DNA from: Scopulibacillus_A cellulosilyticus
GTDB lineage: Bacteria > Bacillota > Bacilli > Bacillales > Sporolactobacillaceae
Assembly (NCBI RefSeq): GCF_042665295.1
Contig: NZ_JBHTCO010000004.1
Coordinates: 624,537-688,536, forward strand
DNA: 64,000 nucleotides
Reading direction: 5' to 3'
Of the stretch, positions 9,211 to 17,542 are shown in pieces. Position 1 is the first letter of the stretch. The number at the start of each line of letters is the position of its first letter. Made by a program: the position numbers and the translations under genes. The notes beneath the pieces are model-generated. The model was not told where the DNA came from. It saw nothing but the letters and a program-made list of their open reading frames with translations, and searched no databases.

Positions 9211-9240
9211 AAACTCGCCATTGGGCGAGTTTTCTTTATT
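9211..9240 (+). terminator. Intrinsic terminator after mlpA
   Basis: The hairpin AAACTCGCC / GGCGAGTTT is followed by TCTTT. Nearly the same hairpin recurs after dapA and a related one after ynbB. Confidence 0.85.
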
Positions 9241-9246
9241 ATTTTC

Positions 9247-9274
9247 ACCATACTAGCCTAACTATCATAAGATA
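9247..9274 (+). promoter_or_regulatory. Sigma-K-type promoter for dpaAB
   Basis: AC (9247-9248), 17 bases, then CATAAGATA (9266-9274) fits the sigma-K pattern AC-N16/17-CATANNNTA. In B. subtilis the dipicolinate synthase operon is made in the mother cell under sigma-K, so the match agrees with known biology. The start site was inferred, not observed. Confidence 0.7.
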
Positions 9275-9337
9275 ACCTAGGAATTGGGCGAAGTCCCTCA
9301 GGCATGAATAACAATTGGAGGGGAGTATGTGCTTGAT

Positions 9338-10231
9338 ATGTTAACTGGTAAGCATCTTGTGATATTAGGCGGAGATGCAAGGCAATTGGAAGTCATCAAG
9401 AAATTAAATGAATTGGACGCCCAACTTTCATTAGTTGGCTTTGATCAATTAGATCAGCATTTAACTGGTACCTCGAAAGTTGATTTAGATGAAATAGATT
9501 TTTCGCATGTTGACGGAATTATTTTACCAAGCTCGGGAACAAATGAGGATGGCATTGTTGAAACTATTTTCTCAAATAAAATTGTTAAAATAACAAAAGA
9601 TTGGCTGGAGAAGACTCCGGAACATTGTTCAATTTACAGCGGGATCAGTACACCTTTTTTAGATTCCCTCGTTCAAGAATGCCATAAGGAACTCATTAAG
9701 TTATTTGAGCGGGATGACGTAGCTATTTATAATTCGGTCCCGACTGTCGAAGGCGCCATCATGATAGTCATTCAAAATACTGATATAACAATTCATCAGT
9801 CTAATGTAGTTGTACTGGGTTTAGGGCGAACGGGTATGTCTGTCGCTCGAACATTCGATGCGTTAGGGGCTTATGTAAAGGTAGGTGCACGCAGGCCGGA
9901 ACATATAGCCAGAATTACCGAAATGGGTTTAAAACCTTTTTATATTAAAGACATAGAAAAGCATATCAGGGATGTTGATATTATTATTAATACGGTACCT
10001 GCAAAAGTGCTAAGCAGCAAGGTTCTGTCTCATATACCTGGAAATGCTCTGATTGTAGACCTTGCATCAAAACCCGGCGGAACTGATTTCAGGTACGCTG
10101 AAAAAAGGGGTATTAAAGCGTTATTAACGCCTGGGCTGCCTGGAATGGTTGCACCAAAATCAGCCGGCAGAATTATTGCCAATGTTTTATCTGAATTGTT
10201 ATTAGATAAATTTTCTGGGGAGGATGAGTAA
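9338..10231 (+). CDS. dpaA: Dipicolinate synthase subunit A
   Basis: SpoVFA, 297 residues, the same length as in B. subtilis. With DpaB it oxidises the dihydrodipicolinate pathway product to dipicolinic acid in the mother cell, for export into the forespore. An NAD(P)-binding Rossmann signature VVVLGLGRTGMSVA lies near residues 152-165, and GLPGMVAPKSAGRI near the C-terminus. ATG 9338 gives the family N-terminus MLTGKHLVILGGDARQ. The in-frame GTG 9329 is only 3 bases from the GGAGGGGAG site and is less likely. dpaB follows 3 bases after the stop. Confidence 0.95.
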   Translation: MLTGKHLVILGGDARQLEVIKKLNELDAQLSLVGFDQLDQHLTGTSKVDLDEIDFSHVDGIILPSSGTNEDGIVETIFSNKIVKITKDWLEKTPEHCSIYSGISTPFLDSLVQECHKELIKLFERDDVAIYNSVPTVEGAIMIVIQNTDITIHQSNVVVLGLGRTGMSVARTFDALGAYVKVGARRPEHIARITEMGLKPFYIKDIEKHIRDVDIIINTVPAKVLSSKVLSHIPGNALIVDLASKPGGTDFRYAEKRGIKALLTPGLPGMVAPKSAGRIIANVLSELLLDKFSGEDE

Positions 10232-10234
10232 CTT

Positions 10235-10828
10235 ATGAATCTTACTGGTAAGCATATCGGTTTGGGTATTACGGGATCGCATTGTACGTATAATCAGGTT
10301 GTCCCTCATATTCAATCATTACTTGATGCCGGTGCAAAAGTATCAGCCTTCGTGACTTATACGGTAAAAAATACAGTAACACGTTTTGGAGACGGTAAGG
10401 ATTGGATTAACAAAGTTGAAGAAATTACTGGAAATAAGGTGGTGGATTCTATTGTAGATGCCGAACCCTATGGTCCTAAGACACCTTTAGATTGCATGGT
10501 TATCGCGCCATTAACCGGAAATTCAATAAGTAAATTTGCTAACGCTATGACTGATTCCCCTGTATTAATGGCTGCTAAAGCAACATTAAGAAATCGCCGT
10601 CCGGTTGTGCTTGGCATTTCTACAAACGATGGCTTAGGACTTAACGGGTCTAATATAGCCAGGCTGCTTTCCTCAAAAAATATATACTTTATACCGTTTG
10701 GTCAAGATGATCCTGAAGGTAAGCCGACGTCGCTCGTTTCACATATGCCTCTTATGAAGGAAACTGTTGAAGCAGCATTAGATGGCAAACAAACCCAGCC
10801 GATACTTATTGAGAAATTCAGATATTAA
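10235..10828 (+). CDS. dpaB: Dipicolinate synthase subunit B (flavoprotein)
   Basis: SpoVFB, 197 residues, a flavoprotein of the Dfp/UbiX-like fold: N-terminal GLGITGSHCTY, then a flavin-binding stretch DCMVIAPLTGNSISKFANAMTDSPVLMAAKATLR. It works with DpaA as dipicolinate synthase during sporulation. It is coupled to dpaA with 3 bases between stop and start. The lysine/diaminopimelate genes asd, dapG and dapA, which feed the same precursor, come next after a hairpin. Confidence 0.95.
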   Translation: MNLTGKHIGLGITGSHCTYNQVVPHIQSLLDAGAKVSAFVTYTVKNTVTRFGDGKDWINKVEEITGNKVVDSIVDAEPYGPKTPLDCMVIAPLTGNSISKFANAMTDSPVLMAAKATLRNRRPVVLGISTNDGLGLNGSNIARLLSSKNIYFIPFGQDDPEGKPTSLVSHMPLMKETVEAALDGKQTQPILIEKFRY

Positions 10829-10880
10829 CCCATTCATCTTTCAAAAAAATCATAGTATGATAAAATAGTAAGCAAAGTTT

Positions 10881-10916
10881 AAGAAGGAGAAATGTCTTTG
10901 GTTTCTCCTTCTTTTG
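10881..10916 (+). terminator. Hairpin terminator between dpaB and asd
   Basis: A perfect 12-base stem AAGAAGGAGAAA / TTTCTCCTTCTT with a 9-base loop is followed by TT. A promoter-like TATGATAAAAT lies just before it (near 10856), so it could act as an attenuator of asd as well as ending dpaAB. Confidence 0.75.
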
Positions 10917-10986
10917 AAATTTAACTTTTAATTCATTTTAAATATCTGAATTAATATGACAATGTATCTCGAGGAGGAACCGTAAA

Positions 10987-12042
10987 TTGTATAATGACCA
11001 AGGTTTTCATGTAGCAGTTGTCGGAGCGACAGGCGCTGTAGGACAACAAATGTTAAATATGTTAAAGGACACAACGTTACCAATCAGAGAACTCACATGT
11101 CTCGCCTCAAAGCGATCGGCAGGACAAACTATAGATTTTGAAGGTGAAAAAATAGTTATCAAGGAAGCTGTTCCGGAAGCATTTGAAGGTATAGATGTTG
11201 CTTTGTTCAGTGCCGGCGGTTCAGTCTCCAAGGAGCTTGCTCCCGAAGCAGCCAAAAGGGGAGCAATTGTCATTGATAATACAAGCGCATTCCGTATGGA
11301 TGAAAATGTGCCGTTAGTTGTACCCGAAGTAAATGAACAAGCCCTTTTTGATCATCAAGGTATTATCGCCAATCCAAACTGTTCAACGATCCAAATGGTA
11401 GCTGCTCTTGAACCGATTCGGAAGAACTTTGGCTTAAACCGCATTATTGTATCAACTTATCAGGCTGTTTCCGGCGCAGGAGCTGTTGCTATTGAAGAAC
11501 TTCGGAATCAATCTCAGCAATTATTGAATGAAGAAGCTATTAAGCCTGAAATTTTGCCGGTTAAAAGCGATGAAAAGCATTATCAAATTGCTTTTAATGC
11601 GATTCCGCAAATTGATAAGTTCCAAGATAATGATTACACTTTTGAAGAAATGAAAATGATTAACGAAACGAAAAAAATTATGGATGATTCAAACATTCGC
11701 GTCGCTGCGACGTGTGTTCGTCTGCCAATTGCGACAGGGCATGCAGAATCTGTTTATATTGAAGTAGATAAAGACGATGTATCATCGGAAGATTTGAAAA
11801 AAATCTTATCAGAGGCACCAGGGGTCACTTTACAAGATGATCCGGCAAATCAAATTTATCCGATGCCTGCGGATTCTGTTGGAAAGAAAGATGTTTTTGT
11901 CGGAAGGATTCGCCGCGACCCTGATATCAAAAATGGTTTCCATCTTTGGGTCGTTTCTGATAATCTATTAAAAGGCGCAGCGTGGAATTCGGTACAAATT
12001 GCTGAGAGTCTGGTCAAACTTGGTATTCTTAAACTTAAGTGA
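10987..12042 (+). CDS. asd: Aspartate-semialdehyde dehydrogenase
   Basis: Reduces aspartyl phosphate to aspartate semialdehyde, the branch point to lysine, diaminopimelate, dipicolinate, threonine and methionine. The 351 residues show the NADP-binding GATGAVGQQML near the N-terminus, the active-site NPNCSTIQM (nucleophile Cys132), and HLWVVSDNLLKGAAWNSVQIAE near the C-terminus. It starts with TTG at 10987, 7 bases after GAGGAGG; no in-frame ATG is near. It runs into dapG with 12 bases between. Confidence 0.96.
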   Translation: MYNDQGFHVAVVGATGAVGQQMLNMLKDTTLPIRELTCLASKRSAGQTIDFEGEKIVIKEAVPEAFEGIDVALFSAGGSVSKELAPEAAKRGAIVIDNTSAFRMDENVPLVVPEVNEQALFDHQGIIANPNCSTIQMVAALEPIRKNFGLNRIIVSTYQAVSGAGAVAIEELRNQSQQLLNEEAIKPEILPVKSDEKHYQIAFNAIPQIDKFQDNDYTFEEMKMINETKKIMDDSNIRVAATCVRLPIATGHAESVYIEVDKDDVSSEDLKKILSEAPGVTLQDDPANQIYPMPADSVGKKDVFVGRIRRDPDIKNGFHLWVVSDNLLKGAAWNSVQIAESLVKLGILKLK

Positions 12043-12054
12043 GGCGTTCATTAA

Positions 12055-13293
12055 ATGAAAGTTATTGTCCAGAAATTTGGAGGAACATCTGTTAAAACGA
12101 ATGAAGATCGTATTCGTGCCCGAAAACATGTTTTAAAGGCTGTAGAAGAAGGGTATAAAGTCGTTGTCGTTGTCTCAGCTATGGGACGTACAGGCGATCC
12201 TTATGCAACTGATACTTTATTGAGTCTCGTCGGCCGCGACCATGTGAGCAACAGAGAAATTGATTTGCTTATGTCCTGCGGTGAGATCTTATCGTCAATT
12301 GTTTTTTCCAGCTTATTGAAGGAAGCAGGACTGCAGGCAGAGGCATTAACCGGAGGGCAAGCAGGATTTCGAACAAATGAGGTTTTTAATGCGGCCCGTA
12401 TCATGGAGATGAAATGTGATCGTATTAAAAAGATGCTTAATACGCTTGATGTTGTTGTCGTCGCCGGGTTTCAGGGGCAATCAAAATCCGGTGAAGTGAC
12501 AACCATCGGCCGCGGCGGAAGTGATACTTCAGCTGCTGCACTTGGCGCCGCTTTAGATGCTGAATGGATCGATATCTTTACAGATGTGACAGGCGTCATG
12601 ACTGCTGATCCAAGAATTGTTTCCGATGCGCGTCAACTGTCTGTTTTAACATATAATGAAATTTGCAACATGGCGTATCAAGGGGCAAAAGTCATTCACC
12701 CAAGGGCTGTAGAGATAGCGATGAATGCTAAAATACCCCTTCGAATCCGATCTACGTATACAGATGATATTGGAACACTCGTTACATCGATTAAAAAGAA
12801 AAATAAAGGTCAGGACGTTCAGGAACGGTTGATTACAAGTATCGCCTACGTTCAGAACGTATCTCAAATAAGAGTCCAAGCGAAAAAAGATGACTATGAT
12901 CTGCAGGCGAAAGTTTTTAAAGCAATGGCTGAAAATCAAATCAGTGTCGATTTCATTAACATTAGTCCAAGAGGTGTGATATATACAGTAACCGAACAAA
13001 TGACTGATCTTGCTGTATCCACACTTAAGACCTTAGGTTATGAACCTGTGGTTGTTAAAGGGTGTGCTAAAGTATCAGCTGTTGGTGCAGGGATGACAGG
13101 GGTTCCAGGTGTTACGTCCAAGATCGTTAATGCCCTGACTCAAGAAGGCATTCAAATTTTACAATCAGCTGACTCGCATACAACGATTTGGGTACTTGTA
13201 AAAGAAGACCAATTAAAACAAGCGGTTATTGCCCTGCATAAGACTTTCGAATTGGAGAAAGAGGATAGTGAATTAGCAGCTGACCAGTTATAG
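12055..13293 (+). CDS. dapG: Aspartokinase I (diaminopimelate-type)
   Basis: Phosphorylates aspartate, the first step of the pathway. The 412 residues have VQKFGGTSVKTNEDRI at the N-terminus, the kinase region GRGGSDTSAAALGAAL, and two C-terminal ACT domains (about 265-400) typical of feedback-regulated aspartokinases; DapG of B. subtilis is inhibited by meso-diaminopimelate. The stop TAG (13291-13293) forms the first bases of the TAGAGGATGTTC end of the downstream repeat, so the repeat may have supplied this stop. Confidence 0.94.
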   Translation: MKVIVQKFGGTSVKTNEDRIRARKHVLKAVEEGYKVVVVVSAMGRTGDPYATDTLLSLVGRDHVSNREIDLLMSCGEILSSIVFSSLLKEAGLQAEALTGGQAGFRTNEVFNAARIMEMKCDRIKKMLNTLDVVVVAGFQGQSKSGEVTTIGRGGSDTSAAALGAALDAEWIDIFTDVTGVMTADPRIVSDARQLSVLTYNEICNMAYQGAKVIHPRAVEIAMNAKIPLRIRSTYTDDIGTLVTSIKKKNKGQDVQERLITSIAYVQNVSQIRVQAKKDDYDLQAKVFKAMAENQISVDFINISPRGVIYTVTEQMTDLAVSTLKTLGYEPVVVKGCAKVSAVGAGMTGVPGVTSKIVNALTQEGIQILQSADSHTTIWVLVKEDQLKQAVIALHKTFELEKEDSELAADQL

Positions 13294-13525
13294 AGGATGT
13301 TCAAAAAGTCCGGGAAAAATAGCTGTCGAGACTGCGGGATAAGTGCTCCTGCGCCCGTAGCATATTCATAGGCGTATCGCCAACTTCTCGTCGCAGCTCG
13401 CAGTAGTTCGAGAAGCATCGCTCGGTGCTCCTCCGCTCCTCACGTATTAAAGGCATACGCTTCGGTGCTCGGAGGCGGCGCTTCCTTGAACTTCTCGGCT
13501 CTTTTTGTCCTCCTTTTTGAACACG
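13294..13525. repeat. Interspersed repeat element, longest copy, between dapG and dapA
   Basis: About 230 bases bounded by GTTCAAAAAG (13299-13308) and CTTTTTGAAC (13513-13522). Its first 120 bases and its right end match the - strand of the element before pnp. About 100 extra GC-rich bases lie inside (around 13400-13495), with repeated CGGTGCTC and CTTCTCG words. The frame that extends dapA upstream crosses it but is not protein-like. Probably a MITE-like or structured RNA element. Confidence 0.8.
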
Positions 13526-13527
13526 TA

Positions 13528-13562
13528 GTTATAGAGGATATTCGAAAAGTCCTTTTGAACAC
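13528..13562. repeat. Short tandem copy of the repeat before dapA
   Basis: GTTATAGAGGATATTCGAAA near 13528 repeats the sequence at the dapG end (around 13287, differing at two bases in the next 25) and is followed almost at once by TTTTGAACAC, so it is a deleted mini-copy in direct orientation. It ends 9 bases before the dapA ribosome site. Confidence 0.7.
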
Positions 13563-13584
13563 ATATTTAAAAGGAGAGGTAGAC

Positions 13585-14457
13585 ATGGCCGATTTCGGCA
13601 GATTATTAACAGCGATGGTAACACCTTTTGACGATAAAGGTGAACTTAGCTTAGAAAGAACAACAGCACTTGTTGAATATTTGATAGAACATCAAACTGA
13701 AGGGCTGGTTGTCGCAGGAACAACAGGAGAATCACCAACACTTTCAAAGGATGAAAAGCTTAAGTTATTTGAGCATGTTGTTAAAGTCGTTGATGGACGG
13801 ATTCCTGTTATCGTAGGAACAGGAAGTAATAACACAGCTGAATCTGTAGAGTTTTCCCGTAAAGCAGAAGCTTTAGGTGTTGACGGGATTATGATTGTTG
13901 CTCCTTATTACAATAAGCCTAATCAAGAAGGACTGTATCAGCATTTTAAAACAATCGCTGAAAGTATCAATGTACCTGTTATGATCTATAATATTCCGGG
14001 GCGTTCTTCGGTAAATATAACGGCCGAAACAATTATCCGTCTTTCGGAAATTGATAATATAACGTCTGTCAAAGAAGCAAGCGGTAATCTTGATCAAATG
14101 GCAGCCATTATTAGAGGAACAAGTGATGACTTTATACTATACAGCGGTGACGACGGTTTAACCTTGCCAGTGCTTTCTATCGGCGGCCACGGTGTTATTT
14201 CCGTTGCTTCGCATGTTATTGGCGACGGCATGTCAAATATGATTCAAGACTTTTTATCAGGGAATCATGAAGATGCGGCGAAACAGCATTTAAAATATCT
14301 TCCTGTCATGAGGGAATTATTTGCGGCACCAAGCCCCGTTCCGGTTAAAGCATTGCTGAGTCAAGTCGGAGTTGAGACAGGTCCTGTCCGTCTGCCGATG
14401 GTTGATTTAACGGAAGAAGAAAAGTCATCATTAACAAAAATATTTAAAGAACTTTAA
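13585..14457 (+). CDS. dapA: 4-hydroxy-tetrahydrodipicolinate synthase
   Basis: Condenses pyruvate and aspartate semialdehyde, committing carbon to diaminopimelate, lysine and dipicolinate. The 290 residues equal the usual length. GTTGESPTL is the substrate-binding loop, Tyr135 lies in MIYNIPGR, and the Schiff-base Lys163 in SVKEASGN. ATG 13585 follows AAGGAGAGG; the 40-residue in-frame extension back to 13465 lies in the repeat element and is rejected. It is separated from dapG by about 290 bases of repeats, so expression may differ from asd-dapG. Confidence 0.97.
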   Translation: MADFGRLLTAMVTPFDDKGELSLERTTALVEYLIEHQTEGLVVAGTTGESPTLSKDEKLKLFEHVVKVVDGRIPVIVGTGSNNTAESVEFSRKAEALGVDGIMIVAPYYNKPNQEGLYQHFKTIAESINVPVMIYNIPGRSSVNITAETIIRLSEIDNITSVKEASGNLDQMAAIIRGTSDDFILYSGDDGLTLPVLSIGGHGVISVASHVIGDGMSNMIQDFLSGNHEDAAKQHLKYLPVMRELFAAPSPVPVKALLSQVGVETGPVRLPMVDLTEEEKSSLTKIFKEL

Positions 14458-14525
14458 AGAAAATTTAGATGATGACAGGCCTTTCCGGTTTTTCAAAACT
14501 ATAAATTTCGATAGTATGAAGAAAG

Positions 14526-14553
14526 AAACTCGCCCAATCGGCGAGTTTTCTTT
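14526..14553 (+). terminator. Intrinsic terminator after dapA
   Basis: The hairpin AAACTCGCC / GGCGAGTTT with loop CAATC is followed by TCTTTT, the same stem as after mlpA. Confidence 0.85.
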
Positions 14554-14614
14554 TATAAATTGACAAATACTAAATATAAAAGCATGTTGGACAAGCGATG
14601 ATTAAAAAATCAAC

Positions 14615-14644
14615 TTGTAAATTTTGCAAAGGATCGGTTATAAT
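14615..14644 (+). promoter_or_regulatory. Promoter upstream of rnjB
   Basis: TTGTAA (14615-14620), 18 bases, TATAAT (14639-14644), about 60 bases before the rnjB start. This is a plausible sigma-A promoter between the dapA terminator and rnjB. Confidence 0.55.
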
Positions 14645-14704
14645 AAAAGAAATGATTAGTTCGGGTGAATTGATGGCTGTTTAATTTAATAGGAGGAATG
14701 CTCA

Positions 14705-16369
14705 TTGCAACAACGGAAAGAAGACGAGGTTAGGATTTATGCAATGGGCGGCGTTGGCGAAATTGGAAATAATATGACAGTCATTGAGGTTAATAATGAT
14801 ATATTTATTGTCGATGCTGGTTTAATGCATCCAAAAGATGATATGCTTGGTGTTGATACTGTTATTCCGGATACATCTTATTTGGTTGAAAATCAGGATC
14901 GGATTAAGGCTATTTTCCTCACACACGGTCATTATGCGCATATTGGAGGATTACCTTATTTAATTAAAGAGCTGCATGCTCCGATTTATGGTACAAAGTT
15001 TACACTTGCCTTGCTTGAAGAATCGATAAAAGATAAGAATACACTAAAGAAAGCTAAGCTGAATATAGTTGAACCGGGGAAGGATCTAAAGATCGGTTAT
15101 AGAACGATAACATTCTTTAGAATGAACCATAGTGTTCCCGACTCAATCGGTTTGGCTATTTATACCTCTCAAGGTGCAATTGTCCATACTGGTGATTTTA
15201 AATTTGACTATACACCGGTTGATGATAAAAAAGCGGATATTAGCAAACTGTCCCGAATCGGTGACAGAGGTGTCCTCTGTTTACTGTCAGACAGTAAAAA
15301 TGCTGAATTACCTGGGAAAGCACGTTCAGAAAAAGAAGTTGGCGAAACCTTAGACGATATTTTTTATTTTGCCAAAGGCAGAGTGATAACTGCTGTATAC
15401 GCAACCAATATTCACAGAATACAGCAAGTTGTTAATACAGCCATTCAAAACAATCGTAAGGTTGCGATTGACGGCCGCTATCTTGAACGTGTCATCGGTA
15501 TGGCGACAAAACTGGGTTACCTTCAAGTACCAAAAGGCACATTTACAAGTTTGGATAAAATTAACAAAAGGAAAGAAAATGAAATAGCCATCTTAACTTC
15601 GGGTCCGGAAGGCGACCCAATGACACCCCTGACTAAAATTGCTAATCATTCACATAAGCGTCTTTCACTTAAAGAAAATGATCTCTTTATTTTTGCGGCA
15701 TCGTCTACACCTGGAAATGAGAAAAGTGTTACCAAGTCTATTGATGCATTAATGAGAATCGGTGTTAAGGTCATTTATGGCGATTGCGTTCATGTATCAG
15801 GCCATGCTAAACAAGAAGAAATTAAACTTATGTTACAGCTGACAAGACCTAATTATTTAATTCCGATTCATGGAGAATTTAGAATGCTTAAAGCCCATCA
15901 GGACCTTGCGGTTGCCACAGGCATGGAGCCGCATCATATCTTCCTTTTGGATAAAGGCGATGTTGTATCATTTACAAAGGGCGAAGCAAGGCAGGCTGAA
16001 AAGGTTCCTGCCGGCCAAGTGCTTGTAGACGGGTTAGGCGTTGGCGATGTCGGTAATATTGTATTACGCGACCGCCGTTTGCTGGCCCAAGATGGAACGC
16101 TTGTCGTTGTTGTCACTCTTGGCAAACAATCCAAAAAGATTTTATCAGGACCTGAAATTATTACCCGCGGTTTCGTTTATGTCAGAGAATCCGAAGAACT
16201 TATCGAAGACGCCAATAATATTGTTTCAGAAGTGTTGTCGCAATCATTAACGCAAAATATCTCAGAATGGTCTTCTCTGAAAAACAGTATCAGGGATTCT
16301 TTAAGTCGCTATTTATATGATAAAACAAAACGCCGTCCAATGATATTGCCAATTATTATGGAAATATAA
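14705..16369 (+). CDS. rnjB: Ribonuclease J2
   Basis: A 554-residue metallo-beta-lactamase/beta-CASP ribonuclease. Its place between dapA and tepA and its sequence fit RNase J2, the partner of RNase J1 in mRNA decay. The metal motif reads THGHYAH: His74, His76 and His79 are kept but the Asp78 of active RNase J1 is Ala. NHSVPDS, TGDFKFD and PIHGEF are kept, so this copy retains more ligands than B. subtilis J2. It starts with TTG 14705 after AGGAGG. Probably weak alone and working as a complex. Confidence 0.92.
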   Translation: MQQRKEDEVRIYAMGGVGEIGNNMTVIEVNNDIFIVDAGLMHPKDDMLGVDTVIPDTSYLVENQDRIKAIFLTHGHYAHIGGLPYLIKELHAPIYGTKFTLALLEESIKDKNTLKKAKLNIVEPGKDLKIGYRTITFFRMNHSVPDSIGLAIYTSQGAIVHTGDFKFDYTPVDDKKADISKLSRIGDRGVLCLLSDSKNAELPGKARSEKEVGETLDDIFYFAKGRVITAVYATNIHRIQQVVNTAIQNNRKVAIDGRYLERVIGMATKLGYLQVPKGTFTSLDKINKRKENEIAILTSGPEGDPMTPLTKIANHSHKRLSLKENDLFIFAASSTPGNEKSVTKSIDALMRIGVKVIYGDCVHVSGHAKQEEIKLMLQLTRPNYLIPIHGEFRMLKAHQDLAVATGMEPHHIFLLDKGDVVSFTKGEARQAEKVPAGQVLVDGLGVGDVGNIVLRDRRLLAQDGTLVVVVTLGKQSKKILSGPEIITRGFVYVRESEELIEDANNIVSEVLSQSLTQNISEWSSLKNSIRDSLSRYLYDKTKRRPMILPIIMEI

Positions 16370-16371
16370 TA

Positions 16372-16417
16372 TAAAAGCTGACATCACTCTTACGGGTGAT
16401 GATGGCTTTTTTCTTTT
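16372..16417 (+). terminator. Intrinsic terminator after rnjB
   Basis: A stem made of AAAGC...ATCAC paired with GTGAT...GCTTT is followed by TTTTTCTTTT, directly after the rnjB stop. Confidence 0.75.
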
Positions 16418-16479
16418 GTATCAAATGTTTCTCTCCTTCAAATACTAATTTGTAGTATAACGAAAGGAGAGTAAAATGA

Positions 16480-17217
16480 ATGACAGACGAACAAACTGAA
16501 TTCGAACAAGAGCAACAAGAAACTGAGCAGCAAAACACGATGATGAATGATATTCAAAAGTTAGGTGAATCGCAAATCCCTCAGGCGGCACCCTCAAATA
16601 TTCATTGTTTAACAATTGTAGGGCAAATTGAGGGACATATGGCACTGCCTCCAAAAAATAAAACAACAAAATATGAACATTTAATTCCTCAACTTGTGGC
16701 GATAGAACAGAATGATCAAATCGAAGGACTGCTTATTATTTTAAATACGGTTGGAGGAGATGTTGAAGCTGGTTTGGCAATTGCTGAAATGGTTTCAACC
16801 TTATCGAAACCGACGGTGTCATTAGTTCTTGGAGGCGGACACTCTATTGGTGTCCCTATTGCGGTCGCTTCTGACTATGCTTTTATTGCCGAATCAGCTA
16901 CAATGACAATACACCCTGTCCGGTTAACCGGATTAGTCATTAGTGTACCATCGACTTTCGAATATTTAGATAAGATGCAAGACCGTGTCACAAAGTTTGT
17001 CGTTAGAAATTCTAATATTACTGAAGAAAAATTTAAAGACCTGATGTTTAGCCAAGGAAATCTTGCAAGAGACATTGGAACAAATGTTGTTGGAAAAGAT
17101 GCTGTATCATACGGTCTGATTAATGAAGTAGGCGGTCTTGGCCAAGCTTTATCTAAATTAAATGAGTTAATTGAGAACAATAGGGAGCACGGAGAAGCGC
17201 AGAAGGTGGTACAATGA
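16480..17217 (+). CDS. tepA: ClpP-like serine protease TepA
   Basis: A 245-residue ClpP-fold protein. The catalytic-type Ser122 lies in GGGHSIGVP and His145 in MTIHPVR, a spacing close to ClpP. A Glu/Gln-rich N-terminal tail (residues 1-25) precedes the domain. B. subtilis TepA was described as helping protein translocation and degrading small spore proteins at outgrowth. It starts at ATG 16480 after AAAGGAGAG. Its stop overlaps the ylzJ start (ATGA). Confidence 0.92.
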   Translation: MTDEQTEFEQEQQETEQQNTMMNDIQKLGESQIPQAAPSNIHCLTIVGQIEGHMALPPKNKTTKYEHLIPQLVAIEQNDQIEGLLIILNTVGGDVEAGLAIAEMVSTLSKPTVSLVLGGGHSIGVPIAVASDYAFIAESATMTIHPVRLTGLVISVPSTFEYLDKMQDRVTKFVVRNSNITEEKFKDLMFSQGNLARDIGTNVVGKDAVSYGLINEVGGLGQALSKLNELIENNREHGEAQKVVQ

Positions 17218-17447
17218 TTTTATATACAATTTGTCCTTTAGAGGATATTTTTGAAGAAGAGGAAAAACAACCCGGGAAAAAACAAACGATAGAAGTGAAC
17301 GGAGTGAAACTTATTGTCGAAGACAAAGGTGATAATAATTATGAAATCGTCCAATTAATTAGTTCAAATCCTCAAGACTTCTTAGACGGACGCTACCAGC
17401 CTGGAGAAAAATTGACAATGAAACCTTTACTCCCATCCGCAACTTGA
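17214..17447 (+). CDS. ylzJ: YlzJ-like small protein
   Basis: A 77-residue protein overlapping tepA by 4 bases, with GAAGGTGG as ribosome site. The sequence MILYTICPLEDIFEEEEK and the end PGEKLTMKPLL fit the YlzJ family found between tepA and spoIIIE in Bacillales. No function is known. Translational coupling suggests a role together with TepA. Confidence 0.8.
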   Translation: MILYTICPLEDIFEEEEKQPGKKQTIEVNGVKLIVEDKGDNNYEIVQLISSNPQDFLDGRYQPGEKLTMKPLLPSAT

Positions 17448-17482
17448 GTAACATTATAATTAAGGCTTATAGCTTCATGATT

Positions 17483-17515
17483 TAACAAGCAGCTTTAATA
17501 CAGCTGCTTGTTATC
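17483..17515 (+). terminator. Hairpin between ylzJ and spoIIIE
   Basis: A perfect 12-base stem TAACAAGCAGCT / AGCTGCTTGTTA with a 7-base loop. The T run after it is weak (TTATCTATT), so termination may be partial. Confidence 0.6.
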
Positions 17516-17542
17516 TATTCACATGAGTTCTGAGGTGACATC

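Noticed and set aside
13465..13584. 40-residue N-terminal extension of dapA
   Set aside because: It lies in the repeat element; the ribosome site and family length point to ATG 13585.
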